A stretch of 64,000 nt of DNA from Myrmaecium sp. VS I D KN 1 (Eukaryota; Ascomycota; Dothideomycetes; Valsariales; Valsariaceae). A program made the position numbers and the translations under genes. Each line of letters opens with the position of its first letter. The first letter of the stretch is position 1. Where the stretch lies: positions 62,001 to 126,000 of the forward strand of contig JADQAV010000023.1 of NCBI GenBank assembly GCA_019775845.1. Reading direction: 5' to 3'. Shown here piece by piece: positions 10,601 through 22,900 of the stretch. Below the pieces are notes generated by a model. The model saw only the letters and a program-made list of their open reading frames with translations. It was not told the DNA's origin and did not search any database.

Positions 10601-13158
10601 TCATTACCATGCTTGAAGCAGCCATGCATCAGTGCCAGTCCCGTTCGGATTTTGTTAACGCATACCAGTACTACAAAACGTTGCAGCAACTCAAGAAGAT
10701 TTCCTCGCCAACTCTCGTTCGCAACGGGTATGGTGCCCTCCTGAACTACTTCTCGAGGGGGCCTCGAGATTCCCTTGGCAAGTCTGCAAGTGCGATCGAA
10801 GAGTTTGAGGCCTGGTTTGTCTGGCTTAAGCAGTCCCAAGAACGCCATGACTCCACCATCGAGGAGATGATGCTTGGTTTGAAGAGCCTCCGGGACAAGA
10901 TGTGGTACATTACCGATGTTCGCAATTCCGCCGCGTACGAAGAAGCGAGGAACGTCGCAATCGCTTTGAAGATCATGGGACAGCCGACCAGGACGCTCGA
11001 GGGCAAGCCTATACAAACCCACAAGCCACGTCAACAGTCAAAGTCTATGTCCAACAACTTCTTGCTGAAGACCGAAGCGCAAGTCTTCGATGTTATGGCC
11101 GCATCTTCAGATCAAGGAGGGCCCAACAAGCTTGCTGACGAGCAATCAGATCTGACCGAGAGGTGGCTGTCACAGTACAGCATTTTCAATTTCTGCCAGG
11201 GTGAGGAGCGTATCCATCGTTTCTGCCTGGAGCTAGACAAGTGCGTCAACAAGCTTGTTGGCGATGGTATCCTCGATGGACCTGTGCTATGGTCCAGTGA
11301 GCTGTACCGCCGGGATAAGGAGATCCTCGACAGTGGTCGCCAGAAGGGTGATCTCTTCCTGACGGGCGTTGGCACCCTCTCTATTGCCGGTGACGAGGAG
11401 TACGAGCATGAGCCCGGTAGCCTTGGATTCCGCAGTCTTGACTTCGCGCAGCGCCCCAGTCAATCTAGTTTGCGTCAGCAACAAAGCTTCGAGTCCGGCA
11501 AGTGGACTTCAGGGCGTCCTGTTGACCTGATGGATTCTCAGGACTACTTTGGCGGCTCTAGCCCCGTGCTCACGATCGACTCGACAACCACGTTTTGGTC
11601 GCCGTTCCAGTCTACCCAGTCCCCGCTCAGCGCAAACAGCGTCCGCCCCAGGACCTCGTCCTCGTCCAAAGGAACTGTCATGCTCAAGCAATCGGCAAGT
11701 GTCAACGATGATAAACGTCGCTTCCTGTTGGATCTCAAGCAGACTCTTACTGGTCTCCTCTTGAGCGACCTTGGCAACCTTGTCTTTGGCCATGGTAGTG
11801 AGACGGACGCATGGTTCTCAAGTGAGCTAGGAGAGGAGTGCTTCCAGCGTAAAGACAATGAAGAGCGTCGCCGTAAGAAGGCTCTGGCGAGGAAAAAGTC
11901 AATGAAAAATGTCAAGGGTAGTAAATCCGAGCAAAGATCGGGGCCGTTGGACACTTTGGGCCGCAACGAGAGGAGTGGACCCGCGGCACCTGTTGCGACT
12001 CTGCAGCACGCTGCTGATTACCACTCTGCAGGCGAACACTCAGCCTCTTCCAGTGACGCTACTGCTCGCTCCTCAGGGGGAATGTCGGCCGCGAAACGCG
12101 CAGGGTTGCTCGAGTTCCCCTACAACCTTGCGTTCAGGCGTCTACTCCGCAAGTTTGCGACGCATCCTAACCCTTTCTCAAAGCTCCACGCTCTATACGA
12201 GCTGGAGCTGTTGATCGTCGCGTCTTTGAGCGCAAAAAATCGCCATTACACTGGAAATCGTCGCGACGCCCTTCCAGCTGTTCCTCCTTCCCCTACACTC
12301 GGCTCGATCCCTGAGCTTAGCTCGCGCGAACCCACGGTGCAACATGCGACGGCGCAAAACCTCGGAGAAGCCATTGCCAACTGCGAGGAGCGGCGCTCCC
12401 AGAGCCTGCAGCATGGCGGCAGCGCACCATCCTCGCCACAGATGGTACGCGCAAGCGGCACACGGTCTCCAAGCGGCCCGCCGAGCACTGATATGATCAT
12501 CGATGTTCTCCAAGGTCTCTTCCGCGATGCCGATATCCGGCCTAAGAGCCTGTTCCGCGACCTTCAATACATTGCCTCCTTCGTGCCGGCTTCTATGCTT
12601 GACAAGAGCGCGCGCGGGAAAGCTTTCTGGGATGCGGGCCTCGCCGCCCTTGGTCTCAAGCAGGATGTGTGCACTGCAATGATCGGGCTTGTCTCAGACA
12701 TTGTCGCGCTCAACATTCAAAATCGCTCTGCGGCGGCCCAGCAGAGCAACAATATTACGAATGGATCTGCGGACGGAGGCCCATCCGCCGGCACTCCGAC
12801 CGTGACCAACTCGGGCATCCCTACCGATGACCCGCTCGCCAAGTTTACGATGGAGGATGCGGCCCGCATGCTCATCATCACGGCCAAGGAGGGTGACCCG
12901 ACCGCGGAGCGCGAGCTGGCCATCTTCTACCTGACGCACCCGGATCTGGTGCAGCGCACCGTCGCCCCGCTCACGCGGCCCAGGGAGATTTTCAAGAGCG
13001 AGCTGGTCAGCAAGGACCGCAAGCGCGAGGACCCGCTTCGCAGCGATCCCATGACCATGTGCGTGGCCCACCACTGGATGGACCTGAGCAAAAAAGGCGG
13101 CGATCCTTTGGCCGCAAAATACCTCCGGCAACGGGATGAGATGGATCGGATACCCTAG
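7652..13158 (+). CDS. large conserved fungal protein with RasGAP-like N-terminal half
   Basis: Four exons: 7652-7733, 7885-9341, 9392-9501 and 9552-13158. Introns 7734-7884 (GTGAGT), 9342-9391 (GTGCGT) and 9502-9551 (GTAGGC) keep frame and give 1751 aa. An in-frame stop lies 30 nt upstream of the chosen ATG. After a Pro/Ser-rich N-terminus, residues of about 240-560 are helical and conserved-looking: VERLLSFQRHDPLSGLIYTIFANS, then FISR/VSRWFFSTYLLNAIIHPESQGIM, an arrangement resembling the FLRF-NPAIVSPE block of RasGAP domains. This resemblance is by eye only. The middle has an acidic stretch and Ser-rich linkers; the C-terminus (MEDAARMLIITAKEGDPTAE... HHWMDLSKKGGDPLAAKYL) looks like one or two Sel1/TPR-type helix pairs. 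Exon structure is well supported; the GAP assignment is tentative. Confidence 0.88.
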
Positions 13159-14421
13159 ATTATTATGCTTTGGGATGTGTGATTTGGATTTGGTATGTTT
13201 TTTCTTTTCTGGTGGTGAAATCGAGGCCGTGCGCGTGCAGCATCATCATCATCAATTGGGTGGTCGTTTCCACACGCCGTCCGTTCGTCCCGTTCGGTGT
13301 TCGTATACATGGAGTTTGAGAGGAGTTGGGTATATCCCGGACCGCCAATTGTCAGCTTGGTATCCGCCGTCCGTTATGTTTCGTCCCGAAGGGATTTATA
13401 CCTTTACGTTCATACCTGCACAGTACAGTTCCAGTTCTTCTTCTCCTTTTCGCCACGACTAACTTGATCACATTCTTGGTCTTTATTCTTCTTCTACGCT
13501 ACGATTTTCATTTTTAACTCTCTCTTCTCGTTTATTCTTTTCCTCCTCTTTATGTTGGGGAAACGAATTCATGCGCCACGACTTCAGGATCGAGCCCGAC
13601 TCGTACGTTCACGCACGTTCCACGTTTTATGCTCCATGCGCGATGCCTATTTGACTTCCTCTTCTATTTTTTGGTTTCTCTTTTCAGCCATGAACTGCAT
13701 GCATAGCCCGAGGTGTACCAAGCGGGAAAGACTGCTTCGACTGTTATCTTGGGAGGCTGTCTCTGCTTTTGTCATCACCACCCGAGGCCCGCTGCTTGCG
13801 ACTCTGCATGCTATATATATCACTCACGCATGTTTTTTTATGGTTTCTTCGTTGCGCCTGCCACGTTCTCTTCACGTTATGAAATTATGGGATGGGAACC
13901 GGTGGACTAGATTGGGCTGAGGAACGCAGATCCTGCATGCGTTGCGTCTTTTGCATCTTTATGACTCTGAAGGGGATACGATATATATACACATGGCTTG
14001 GGTCACTTTGTTATGTAGCACATGAATGATTATGAATTTTATAGAGCGGAGATGAATAGGACGTGATGATGGGTGGTGCCGGCTTTGCTGTGATAGAATT
14101 CAAGTTCAAGAAGTTTTTGTGTTTTTTCATACTTTATAGAAACCTCAGTCCTACTCCTTGAAGCTCTCTACCAGATTTGCAAGGCTGCGAAGTGGGGACC
14201 TCGTCGTCGTTCCGGATCGTGGCACTAAGCTACATTAGGGCGATGATGGTGGACAGGGCGATGCCAAGAACGAACAATAAGGTACACCTCGATGCCAACA
14301 ACCACGCGCGCAACCAACAATCTCACCATTTCCCAAGCAATGTCCGGCCGATAATCCCTCCTCAAGCCCCCGTATACCCCCATTCTCCTTCCGCGACCTC
14401 AAGAACACCCATCCACCAGCC
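13159..14421. other. intergenic: 3' UTR and AP-1 mu promoter/leader
   Basis: About 1.26 kb between same-strand genes. T-rich stretches (about 13430-13560 and 13640-13690) suit the 3' UTR and terminator of the upstream gene. The segment from about 14300 is C-rich and AC-rich as expected for a leader. No supported coding frame. Confidence 0.6.
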
Positions 14422-16301
14422 ATGGCGTCCGCCATCTTCTTCCTCGACCTGAAGGGCAAGGCAAGCACGCCCGCCGCTCCCCCCCCTCCTCCAAAACCCC
14501 TCCGGACGGCCGCCCGCAGCAGCAGCGAGAGCTAACCCGACACCGCTGCAGACCCTCCTAGCCCGTAACTATCGGGGTGATATCCCCATGTCCGCGGTGG
14601 AGAACTTCCCCGTCCTCCTCAGCGAAGCGGAAGAGGAGAGCTCGGCGGTGCCGCCGTGTTTCTCCAACGAAGGCATCAACGTAAGCAAGCCATGCCGTTT
14701 CTTCCCCTCCACCGACAATGCCCCGCGCCTCCTCCTCCTCCTCCTTCTCCTCCTCCCGGCCAGACTGGCAAGGGTCGAACGAATTGGGATTGTGATAATG
14801 GTATGCTGATGTGCAAGCCTGCCTGCCTGCCTCCTCCGCCGGGGAATTCTATAGTATCTCTACATCCGCCACAACAACCTCTACCTCCTCGCGCTGACGA
14901 AGCGGAACACGAACGCGGCCGAGATCCTGCTCTTCCTCCACAAGATCGTCGAGGTCTTCACCGAGTACTTCAAGGAGCTGGAGGAGGAGAGCATCCGGGA
15001 TAACTTCGTCATCATCTACGAGCTGCTGGACGAGATGATGGATTTTGGGTACCCGCAGACGACGGAGAGCAAGATATTGCAGGAGTATGACGCACCGCTG
15101 CTTTGGGCCTCCTCGAGGGAGAGGCGGTTGCTTTGGATCATGGTGCTGACGTGTTCTTCCCGCGATCCAGGTACATCACACAAGAGTCACACAAGCTCGA
15201 GGTCCAGGCCCGACCGCCGATCGCCGTCACGAATGCCGTCAGCTGGCGAAGCGAAGGCATCCGCTACCGCAAGAACGAAGTCTTCCTGGACGTGGTCGAG
15301 TCGCTCAACCTGCTCGTCTCCGCCAACGGCAACGTGCTGCGCTCCGAGATCCTGGGCGCCATCAAGATGAAGTGCTACCTGTCCGGCATGCCGGAGCTGC
15401 GGTTGGGCTTGAACGACAAGGTCATGTTCGAGACGACGGGTCGGGCGACGCGAGGGAAGGCGGTGGAGATGGAGGATGTCAAGTTCCACCAGTGCGTGCG
15501 GCTGTCGCGGTTCGAGAATGACCGGACGATCAGCTTCATCCCGCCGGACGGCGAGTTTGAGCTCATGAGCTATCGGTTGAACACGCAGGTCAAGCCGTTG
15601 ATCTGGGTAGAGTGCATCGTGGAGAGTCACTCGGGGAGTCGGATAGAGTACATGCTGAAGGTATGCTTCTGGAACACCACACGCAGAGGTTAGCTCGGTT
15701 TGATTAACCCTTGTTTTCTTCTACTCGTCCAGGCCAAAGCACAGTTCAAGCGCCGCAGCACGGCCAACAACGTGCAAATCATCATCCCGGTCCCGGACGA
15801 CGCGGACTCGCCCAAGTTCCGCACGAACATCGGCACCGTCCACTACCAACCGGAGACCTCGTCGATCGTGTGGAAGATCAAGCAGTTCGGCGGGGGGAAG
15901 GAGTTCCTCATGCGCGCGGAGCTGGGTCTGCCGTCGGTCCGGGGCGACGACGAGAAGGGAGGAGGGATGATGGGCGGGTTTGGCGGGAGCATGGGTGGGG
16001 TTGGGGCTGGGAAGGGGAAGCGGCCGATCAATGTGAAGTTTGAGATCCCGTACTTTACCACGAGTGGGATTCAGGTTCGGTATTTGAAGATTATTGAGCC
16101 GAAGGTGAGTTTTTTCTTTTCCCTCATGGCTGGCTGGGTTCATACAACCCTTTGCTCGCTGCTGTGCTGGCGGAATCGCTTTGATTGAGGAGAACCGTTA
16201 CTGATGAGAGTCGCTGCTAGTTGCAATACCCGTCGTTGCCGTGGGTGAGGTATATCACGCAGTCCGGAGACATCGCGGTGAGGTTGCCGGATGTGCAGTA
16301 A
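14422..16301 (+). CDS. APM1: AP-1 clathrin adaptor complex medium subunit mu
   Basis: Six exons: 14422-14460, 14552-14680, 14855-15084, 15171-15660, 15733-16104, 16221-16301; product 446 aa. The N-terminus MASAIFFLDLKGK followed by RNYRGDIPMS is the longin domain of AP mu chains, and YLYIRHNNLYLLALTKRN and EYFKELEEESIRDNFVIIYELLDEMMDFGYPQ are mu1/mu2 hallmarks. The mu homology domain starts near residue 165 (WRSEGIRYRKNEVFLDVVE) and ends SLPWVRYITQSGDIAVRLPDVQ. AP-1 sorts cargo between trans-Golgi and endosomes; the mu chain reads YxxPhi signals. A Gly-rich insert (GGGMMGGFGGSMGGVGAGKG) lies in the MHD near residue 385. Intron 1 (14461-14551) begins GCAAGC, a GC-AG intron with a good GCTAAC branch site; intron 3 splits a Glu codon in phase 2. 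Confidence 0.96.
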
Positions 16302-18758
16302 GGTGTAAACCGATAAGGGCGTTGGTGGGGAGGTGGAGGTGGACCGCTTCGGTGCGATGCTGTCCGATCGGTGGCAGGTTTTTGATGTTGAAAGAGAAGG
16401 GGGCTTCATGCTTGGTTGGTCATTCATGTATATGGTTCCTGTGACGAGGAAGGGCTGCGACATGCGGCGTTGTGTTGTTCGGCAAGGCAGAGAGGGATGG
16501 GATGGATCATGAGCATCATCACAGCGCAGAGAAAGAAAGGGATGGTGGGATGGTTCGAAGAAGACTTCTTCTTCTTCGTTTGTAGAAATTGTGTGTTTTA
16601 TTATACTATTACCGAAGCGCTTTGAGTCTTGTTCTCCTGGGTATCTTCCTCTTCTTCTCCGTCCGGTTCCCTGCCGTCTTTTCTCGCTTCGTCTTCGCTT
16701 TCCTTTCACTTTCTATTCGGTTACGTCTTTCTTCTAGTACTTTGTTTCCTCCTTCCTTACTTTTTCCCTTCCTTTTTCTGCTCGAGGTCCGTCATGTTAC
16801 TTCCTTTTTCCCCTTCCCACCGTCTCCTTCACCGATTACTTCTTGTTCGGTTCTGCCTTGCCTTTCGCTCCTGATTCCGTCCAGCTTTGCCCGAGGTACT
16901 GTATGGGAGGGATCCTCCACGGTTGCATCTGCAGGGGTGGTGCATGCGTAGGATTGGATGATCGACGGGCACGCGAAAAAGGTGGTGATGGAGGAAGAGG
17001 TGCGGCTGAAGGACGGCGTGGAGAGAGAGCGAGGGAGTTCTTTCCGGATCGATGATGTTTGGTAGGGGATGTGGGTTTGGGAGAGGGGAGGGGTATGGGC
17101 TGAGATAGGAAAGGGATGGCGAACTACGACCTCATGGGGACAAGGATATCAAGGTCGTGGTGATGGTCGTGGGGTATTCTCTTTCAGAATAGCTTACAGT
17201 AAGTATGTACATCGTGTGGGTGTTTGTGGACATGCTCGTCGGCTGGGCGAGTGTTTTTGTTGCAATGATGGGAAGAAGGAGTGGAGTGGAGGTTTGGAGG
17301 GATTTGAGTATGAACGCATGTATGTATGTATGCATGGATGATAGTGGGCTGGAGTATAGCAGGTAAAGATGCACATAGGCAAAGCCGGTCAAGTAGTTCG
17401 ACCCCCAGAACCGTGCAGCGAACTGCCGAGGAACTATCGAATTAGTTGCTGCAAGTAATGCTGGTAGCGAAACCTGGCCGGTGGGTTGGGGAAGAGAGAT
17501 CGGCCTCGGTGCGGTTCATGCACACGAACGGATAGAAGGGGGGGGAGGGGGCGTTTTGGACGTTTTCTGGCGGTTGAGCCTTGTTTTTCTTTCGGCTGGG
17601 AATGCCAAATGGCTTTTTTGTTTTTGTCAGCGTCCCGGGGAATCGTGGGCTGAGGCGATATGGATGCATTGTAGTATCGGATGTGAACTACGGCTAGTGG
17701 TAGGATGGGGTATAGGGAGGGGGATCTCTGAGAGGTGATGGACGTGTAGTATCAGGTATCAGTTATGTAGCTCTTACCTTCGCATCCGTAGAGCTGATGT
17801 ACGTAAGGGATGTTCTGCAGGGAGTATGCAATAGGAATAGCGGTAGCAGTAGGATTTGTAGCAATGCAGGTGGGGGAGCTGAAGCTATCCGGGCACTCCA
17901 GCTACTTGTTGCTCAGCCTGGCGCAGAGAGGGGGGATGGTGTGACTCGTTTGGGAAAGGGAAAGGAAGGGGATCTGCAGGAAGTGGTGCGGCTGAGAGGA
18001 GGAGAGATGGGATGGATGAGATCATGGCGGAGGATAGCAAAGTCCGGTAAGTGGAAGAGACCCCCGGGATGGAGGAGCTGGAGGGGCACAGGCAGGTTCG
18101 CTCTTGGACTCCGAGCGTTTCATCGGGGGTTTGCAGGACTCGAGGTCGCCCGGAAGGGGGTTTGAGGGTCGGGCGGCGGGCGGGCAGGCGACGAAATACC
18201 CCGGATTCCCGTCCCGGACTCGGGATCCTTTCACGGCGGGCGCGGGCGGTCCGTCTGCGACGGCTCGAGTCGGGTAAGGTAGGCCAGGAGCTTGGGCCCA
18301 CACAGAACAGGATGAGAGCCTGAAGGTCTGTGATGGAGGACGGAGGACTGGGGGCAGGCGAATCAAGATGGGAGCGATTCCAAACATCCACCACCACATA
18401 CCCACCACTCAATTACCTACGAGGTGAGCCCTGGAGGTGCCTCGAGTCCCTTCTCAGACCCCTTTGCGAACCCTGACGATCGATCTGGCCGCGGGAGAGA
18501 ACAAGGGAAAGAAAAAAAAAACTTCATAATAAAGTTGACTGCAATTAAACCTGTCAAACTTATATGTTCGCATGTGTCAAAACAAAGTTATAACTGGCAC
18601 CGCTCCTCTTTAATCGTTTCTTCTCGAAGAAACCATTTGGACCACGTGCAAGAGGGGGGTTTGAGGATGGGTTGTGCATATGTATTTTTTTCTTTGTTGT
18701 TGTGCTACAAAGGGATGCTGTGTTTTGAACTTGTCCTCTCTCTCTCTGTGTGCTATTT

Positions 18759-18800
<42 letters not shown>

Positions 18801-19962
18801 TCCTGCAAATCACCACAGCCCAGGGAGGGGACCATGACCGGCCGGTCTCTCTGTAGCTAGGTAGCTAGCTAGATACGTGATCGAGGGAGAGGAAGGACCC
18901 GCTGATGTGCCGCAGGCCCAGGGATCCATCCCACTATTTTATCCTGCCGGACTCTTCCTCCCTACCACCTACTGCAACCCTTCGTCACCAGCATGATGAA
19001 TGATGGCATATGGCCTTGGTTTCGTTCGTTAGCGTGGTGATCCTACTGACTTATCGTGCGGAGCGGAGAAGGGGAGAGAAGGACAAAGAGATGGATCGGA
19101 TGAAGGAAAATGGTTTCAAATCGTGAATACATGCTGTACATACCGAGTCCATCCCGTCGAGGGATTTTGTTGAGTGAGTGAGTGAGTGAGTGGAGGGAGA
19201 GGGGTCGCGCTTGTGTGTTTTCGGGTTCCTGGACCTGCGTACTCCGTACTCTCCTCGCTCCTCGCTCCTCGCTCAGCCTTGCGGCGTAACCAGGGCGGCG
19301 CGAGGCAAGGTTGGACGGTACCTTGCTTTGGGAGTCCCGTCGGTTCAGCTTGTCTTCTTGTCGTCGTCCACCGCCGCTCAGCTTCGGGGTTGGTCCGTCA
19401 CACCTACAGTAGTATATTGCTGGGCGTTGTCGCGGCAACCGCACTCGGGGCGCATACAAACAGCCTTGGAATCCCCGGCCAACCACGCCCCGGTTGTCGT
19501 TCTCCGCTCTTGCCTTCCTGCCTTACCTTAGGTACGAATACTGCCCGGTCCGGGACTCTCTCAGTGTTCAGCGGTACCCTCGTTGTACTGTACCTTAGTA
19601 CCTTCCCTACCACCTACTACGTACTTGCCGAGTACCTCCTACCTTACCTTACCATACTGGACCACAACACCTCACTCTCACCTCTGTCCACTGCTTCACG
19701 CACGCCTCAGGCCGCATTTCTGCTGCACTTCCTCTCGTTCTCCTCCGAGCTTCTTCATTCTTCAACGTCCTTCGTTTTTGCTTCTCCTCCAACGCGTCGC
19801 CAGCGCATCTCCCCTCGCTCACCGACCGATTGACTTCACCATCTCCGCTATTATCTCCGACACAGCCACGACCGAGTCCCTCGCCAAAACAACACGCATG
19901 TACACGCACTAATCGCATCCATTCGCACACACGCACACACGCGAGATCATTCTCAGAGGAGG
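16302..19962. other. 3.7 kb intergenic region, no supported gene
   Basis: Contains the AP-1 mu 3' UTR, a T/C-rich stretch (about 16620-16870), a (CAG)12 run (18760-18795), (TGAG)n near 19171-19191 and, from about 19200, the pyrimidine-rich leader of CYK3 with many TACCTT-type motifs. Open frames of 120-215 aa occur on both strands but have no conserved motifs and Pro/Ser/Arg-biased composition. Confidence 0.6.
18760..18795 (+). repeat. (CAG)12 trinucleotide run
   Basis: Twelve perfect CAG units followed by CAA, in a region with no supported gene. Immediately preceded by a (TC)n tract and TATTTA. Confidence 0.95.
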
Positions 19963-22900
19963 ATGGCAGCACCCCCTGGACTGCCGACACGCTTCCCATG
20001 TTGGGTCAAGGCCGTATATTCGTGGGGAGGAGAGGTATGGACTTATCGCCAAACCCCGGCACAACCGCCGTGCTCGGAGCGCACCGCGGCTACTGTACCG
20101 CCCACCTGCTGCTGCTACCGCTGACGCTGACACCGGTGTATTTGCAACCGACAGACGAAGAAGGACCTGGGATTCATCGAGGGCGACATCATCGAATGCA
20201 TCAACGCCGGCGACGGCGCGTGGTGGATGGGCCGGCTGAAGAGGGACCGGCGCATGGTCGGCGTCTTCCCGTCCAACTTCGTCGAGATCCTGCCCGACCA
20301 GCTGCAACCGTGGAATCGCCATGTGAGCCCGCTGCCCATCCGCAATGGCAGCAACGCGAGCGCGACCCAGCGCGGGAGCCCGAACTCGACCCCGCCCAAG
20401 GCCACCCCGCAGAAGTCGAAGAGCATGTTCCGGAAGCCGTTCTCCGCGCACGCGGCTGCCGGTCCGCCCAACGCGGCCGCTGCGGCTCGTAAGACCGGGG
20501 CTGCGAACATGTCCCCCCACGGTAGCGTTACGAAGGCGCATAAGCCGTACTCGTCGATGAAGAAGCCCTCCCCGTACGAGATGCCTCAAACCACACCCAA
20601 GAAACCTTCGCCGCCGCCAGTCATTGCGCCGATACCCCCACGGCCCTCCAACATGTCTAACTTGCGGGCGAAGTCTCCAATGCCACCGCCGGTGCATGGC
20701 TCGCCATATCGCGCGCCTTCTCCCGCTCCTCCTCCACAGATGGAACCGCCCAGGATGCCATCACCCGCGCCGCCGATCATGGACGACGGCAGAGGCCCCT
20801 CCCCAACTCCTTCCTTCCACACTGTCCAGCCGGCAAGGATAACGTCGCCAGCGCCATCATATCACCCCCATCAGATGATCAGAGTAAGGTCACCACCAAG
20901 CCAATTCCAAGATTACAGACGGCAATCACCGTATCAAGATCCCCGAGGACCCTCTCCCGTCGCGCATCAGAACTTCAGAGCCCCTTCGCCAAATCCGTAT
21001 CAGGACTTTAGAGGCCCTTCACCGAATCCTTATCAGGGACAAAGGGGTCCTTCGCCGAGTCCGTACCACGTGCAAAGAGAGCCGTCTCCGGACCCATATG
21101 CAATGGCACTCACGCTGCATCGGGGAGCATCTTCTCAACCGTATATGGATCGCGAGGATTCTCCTCCGCCGCCGCCTCCACCTCCACACCGTGTCCTCCG
21201 CCACTCCGCTGGAGTTCCATCCCCAAGGCCTCACACCCCCTTGGCGCACCCTTCAAGAACTCCATCTCCGCATCCTTACGGCGACAATGGTGTCCAGGAT
21301 GGGTATCGGAGCGGTTTCCACACTCCTAACCCTCCTTCTCCCGCACCACCTTCCCCTGGACACACTGGCCATACTCCGTCTCCGCTTACGCATGCTATGA
21401 ACGATGTGATGTCCTCCCTGCAAGGCATGGGCCTGCCGCCGAGTCCATCCCTGAGAAGTCATTCCCCCGGAGTCCCGCCGAGGATCCCTACGCCTGAACG
21501 GGCGGCGTCACCGTCGAACATCTGGTCACCAGACGCATTCGACGAAATCTACAAGGAATCCGCGCGGAAGATTCGACCTCTTACCTCTCACGGTTCGCAT
21601 GCTGGTTCTGGACAGAGCGATGAGGAAGAGGAGTACAACTCGCAGTATGGCTCGCCCCCGCAGGTCCAGAGTTACGTGCAGCGCATGGAAAACCGGCTCT
21701 CGCACATGCAGCATGATCACCCTGCTCCATTGAGCAACTACTCTAGTTCCAACCCGTCCTCACGGGACGGTCCGCCACCTGCGCCGCCGCTGAAAGGGCA
21801 GCAATATCGACCCCAATCGTCTATGAGCCGAGCAGCGCGCGAACCCGAACAACAAACCCAAACCGTCGGCCGATCGCGAGGAGGTTCGATTCGGAAGGCC
21901 CTGAAGAAGCGAAAGTCCGCTTATGAGCTGGGTAAAGACACCTTGAGCCGTACCTTCACGACCAAGAGCAACGGCACTAGCGCCTCTTCGAATGCGTACT
22001 CCACAACCACGACGAGCACCACCAGTACAGCCATGACCGCTCGCAGTTTGATGAGTGGCTACTCTGCCGGAGGCTTTAGCGCCACGAGTGCCGGCAGCCT
22101 GGCGAAGCGCAAGTTCGGTCTGGGACAAAGACCTCACAGCGTCATCGATACGAGGGAGGCGACTCCCAGCAGGTTTGGGTTCCGGAAGGAAGATAACAGG
22201 CCGGAGACTCCATTCACCGGGGTTACGTACCATTCCAGTCAGGATGGATCGGAACAGCAACAGGAGTGGCAAGAGACCAGCGGGCCGCTAGGCGGGCTTC
22301 GATCCCCACGGAAGAAGAAGAGTGGTTTCTTCAAGAGGATGGTGGAGACGGCAAAGACGGGCGCGGCGAATGCAAGAAGCACGATTGCTGCTGGCAGCTT
22401 GAGCAGGCCGACTTCCAGGCAAAGCGTTAAAGCCATCCCAGACGGCATCAACGCGATCGCCGGCGGCCGCGCCACACCGGTTTCCCGGACGTCTAGCCCT
22501 GCCAAGGACATGAGCGCCAGCCAGATCGACTGGATGCAGGTTCGTCGGGACGTGAACCGCGCCAACTCCCTGAGCAAGAATGAGCGCATGGAGCGTGCTG
22601 AGCGCTGCGAGCTGAATGATATCGCCGTCATTAATCCGGTCGATGCTCTTTACGAAACCGCGGAAGGTGATGAAGGTATCGACGGCCTACCCATCGCTGA
22701 GCCCACGGACTTCTTCGCCTCTAATCTCACCCTGGTGGACAAGTCCGCGCGGTTCATCAACAGTCTGCCGCCGACGATCAATCCTACCTCGCTTGCTCAA
22801 GGCTATGTTTGCCGTCCCTATCGGAGCGATGTCCAACGGCTTCGTGCCATCTTTACCTGGGTTGCCGAACGCATCGTGTGGGAAGAAGACTTTGAGGGCC

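Noticed and set aside
17885-18412. 175-aa minus frame between AP-1 mu and CYK3
   Set aside because: Pro/Ser/Arg composition, no motif, no intron signals supporting an extended gene.
19186-19833. 215-aa + frame before CYK3
   Set aside because: Lies in the pyrimidine-rich leader; composition explained by C/T bias.
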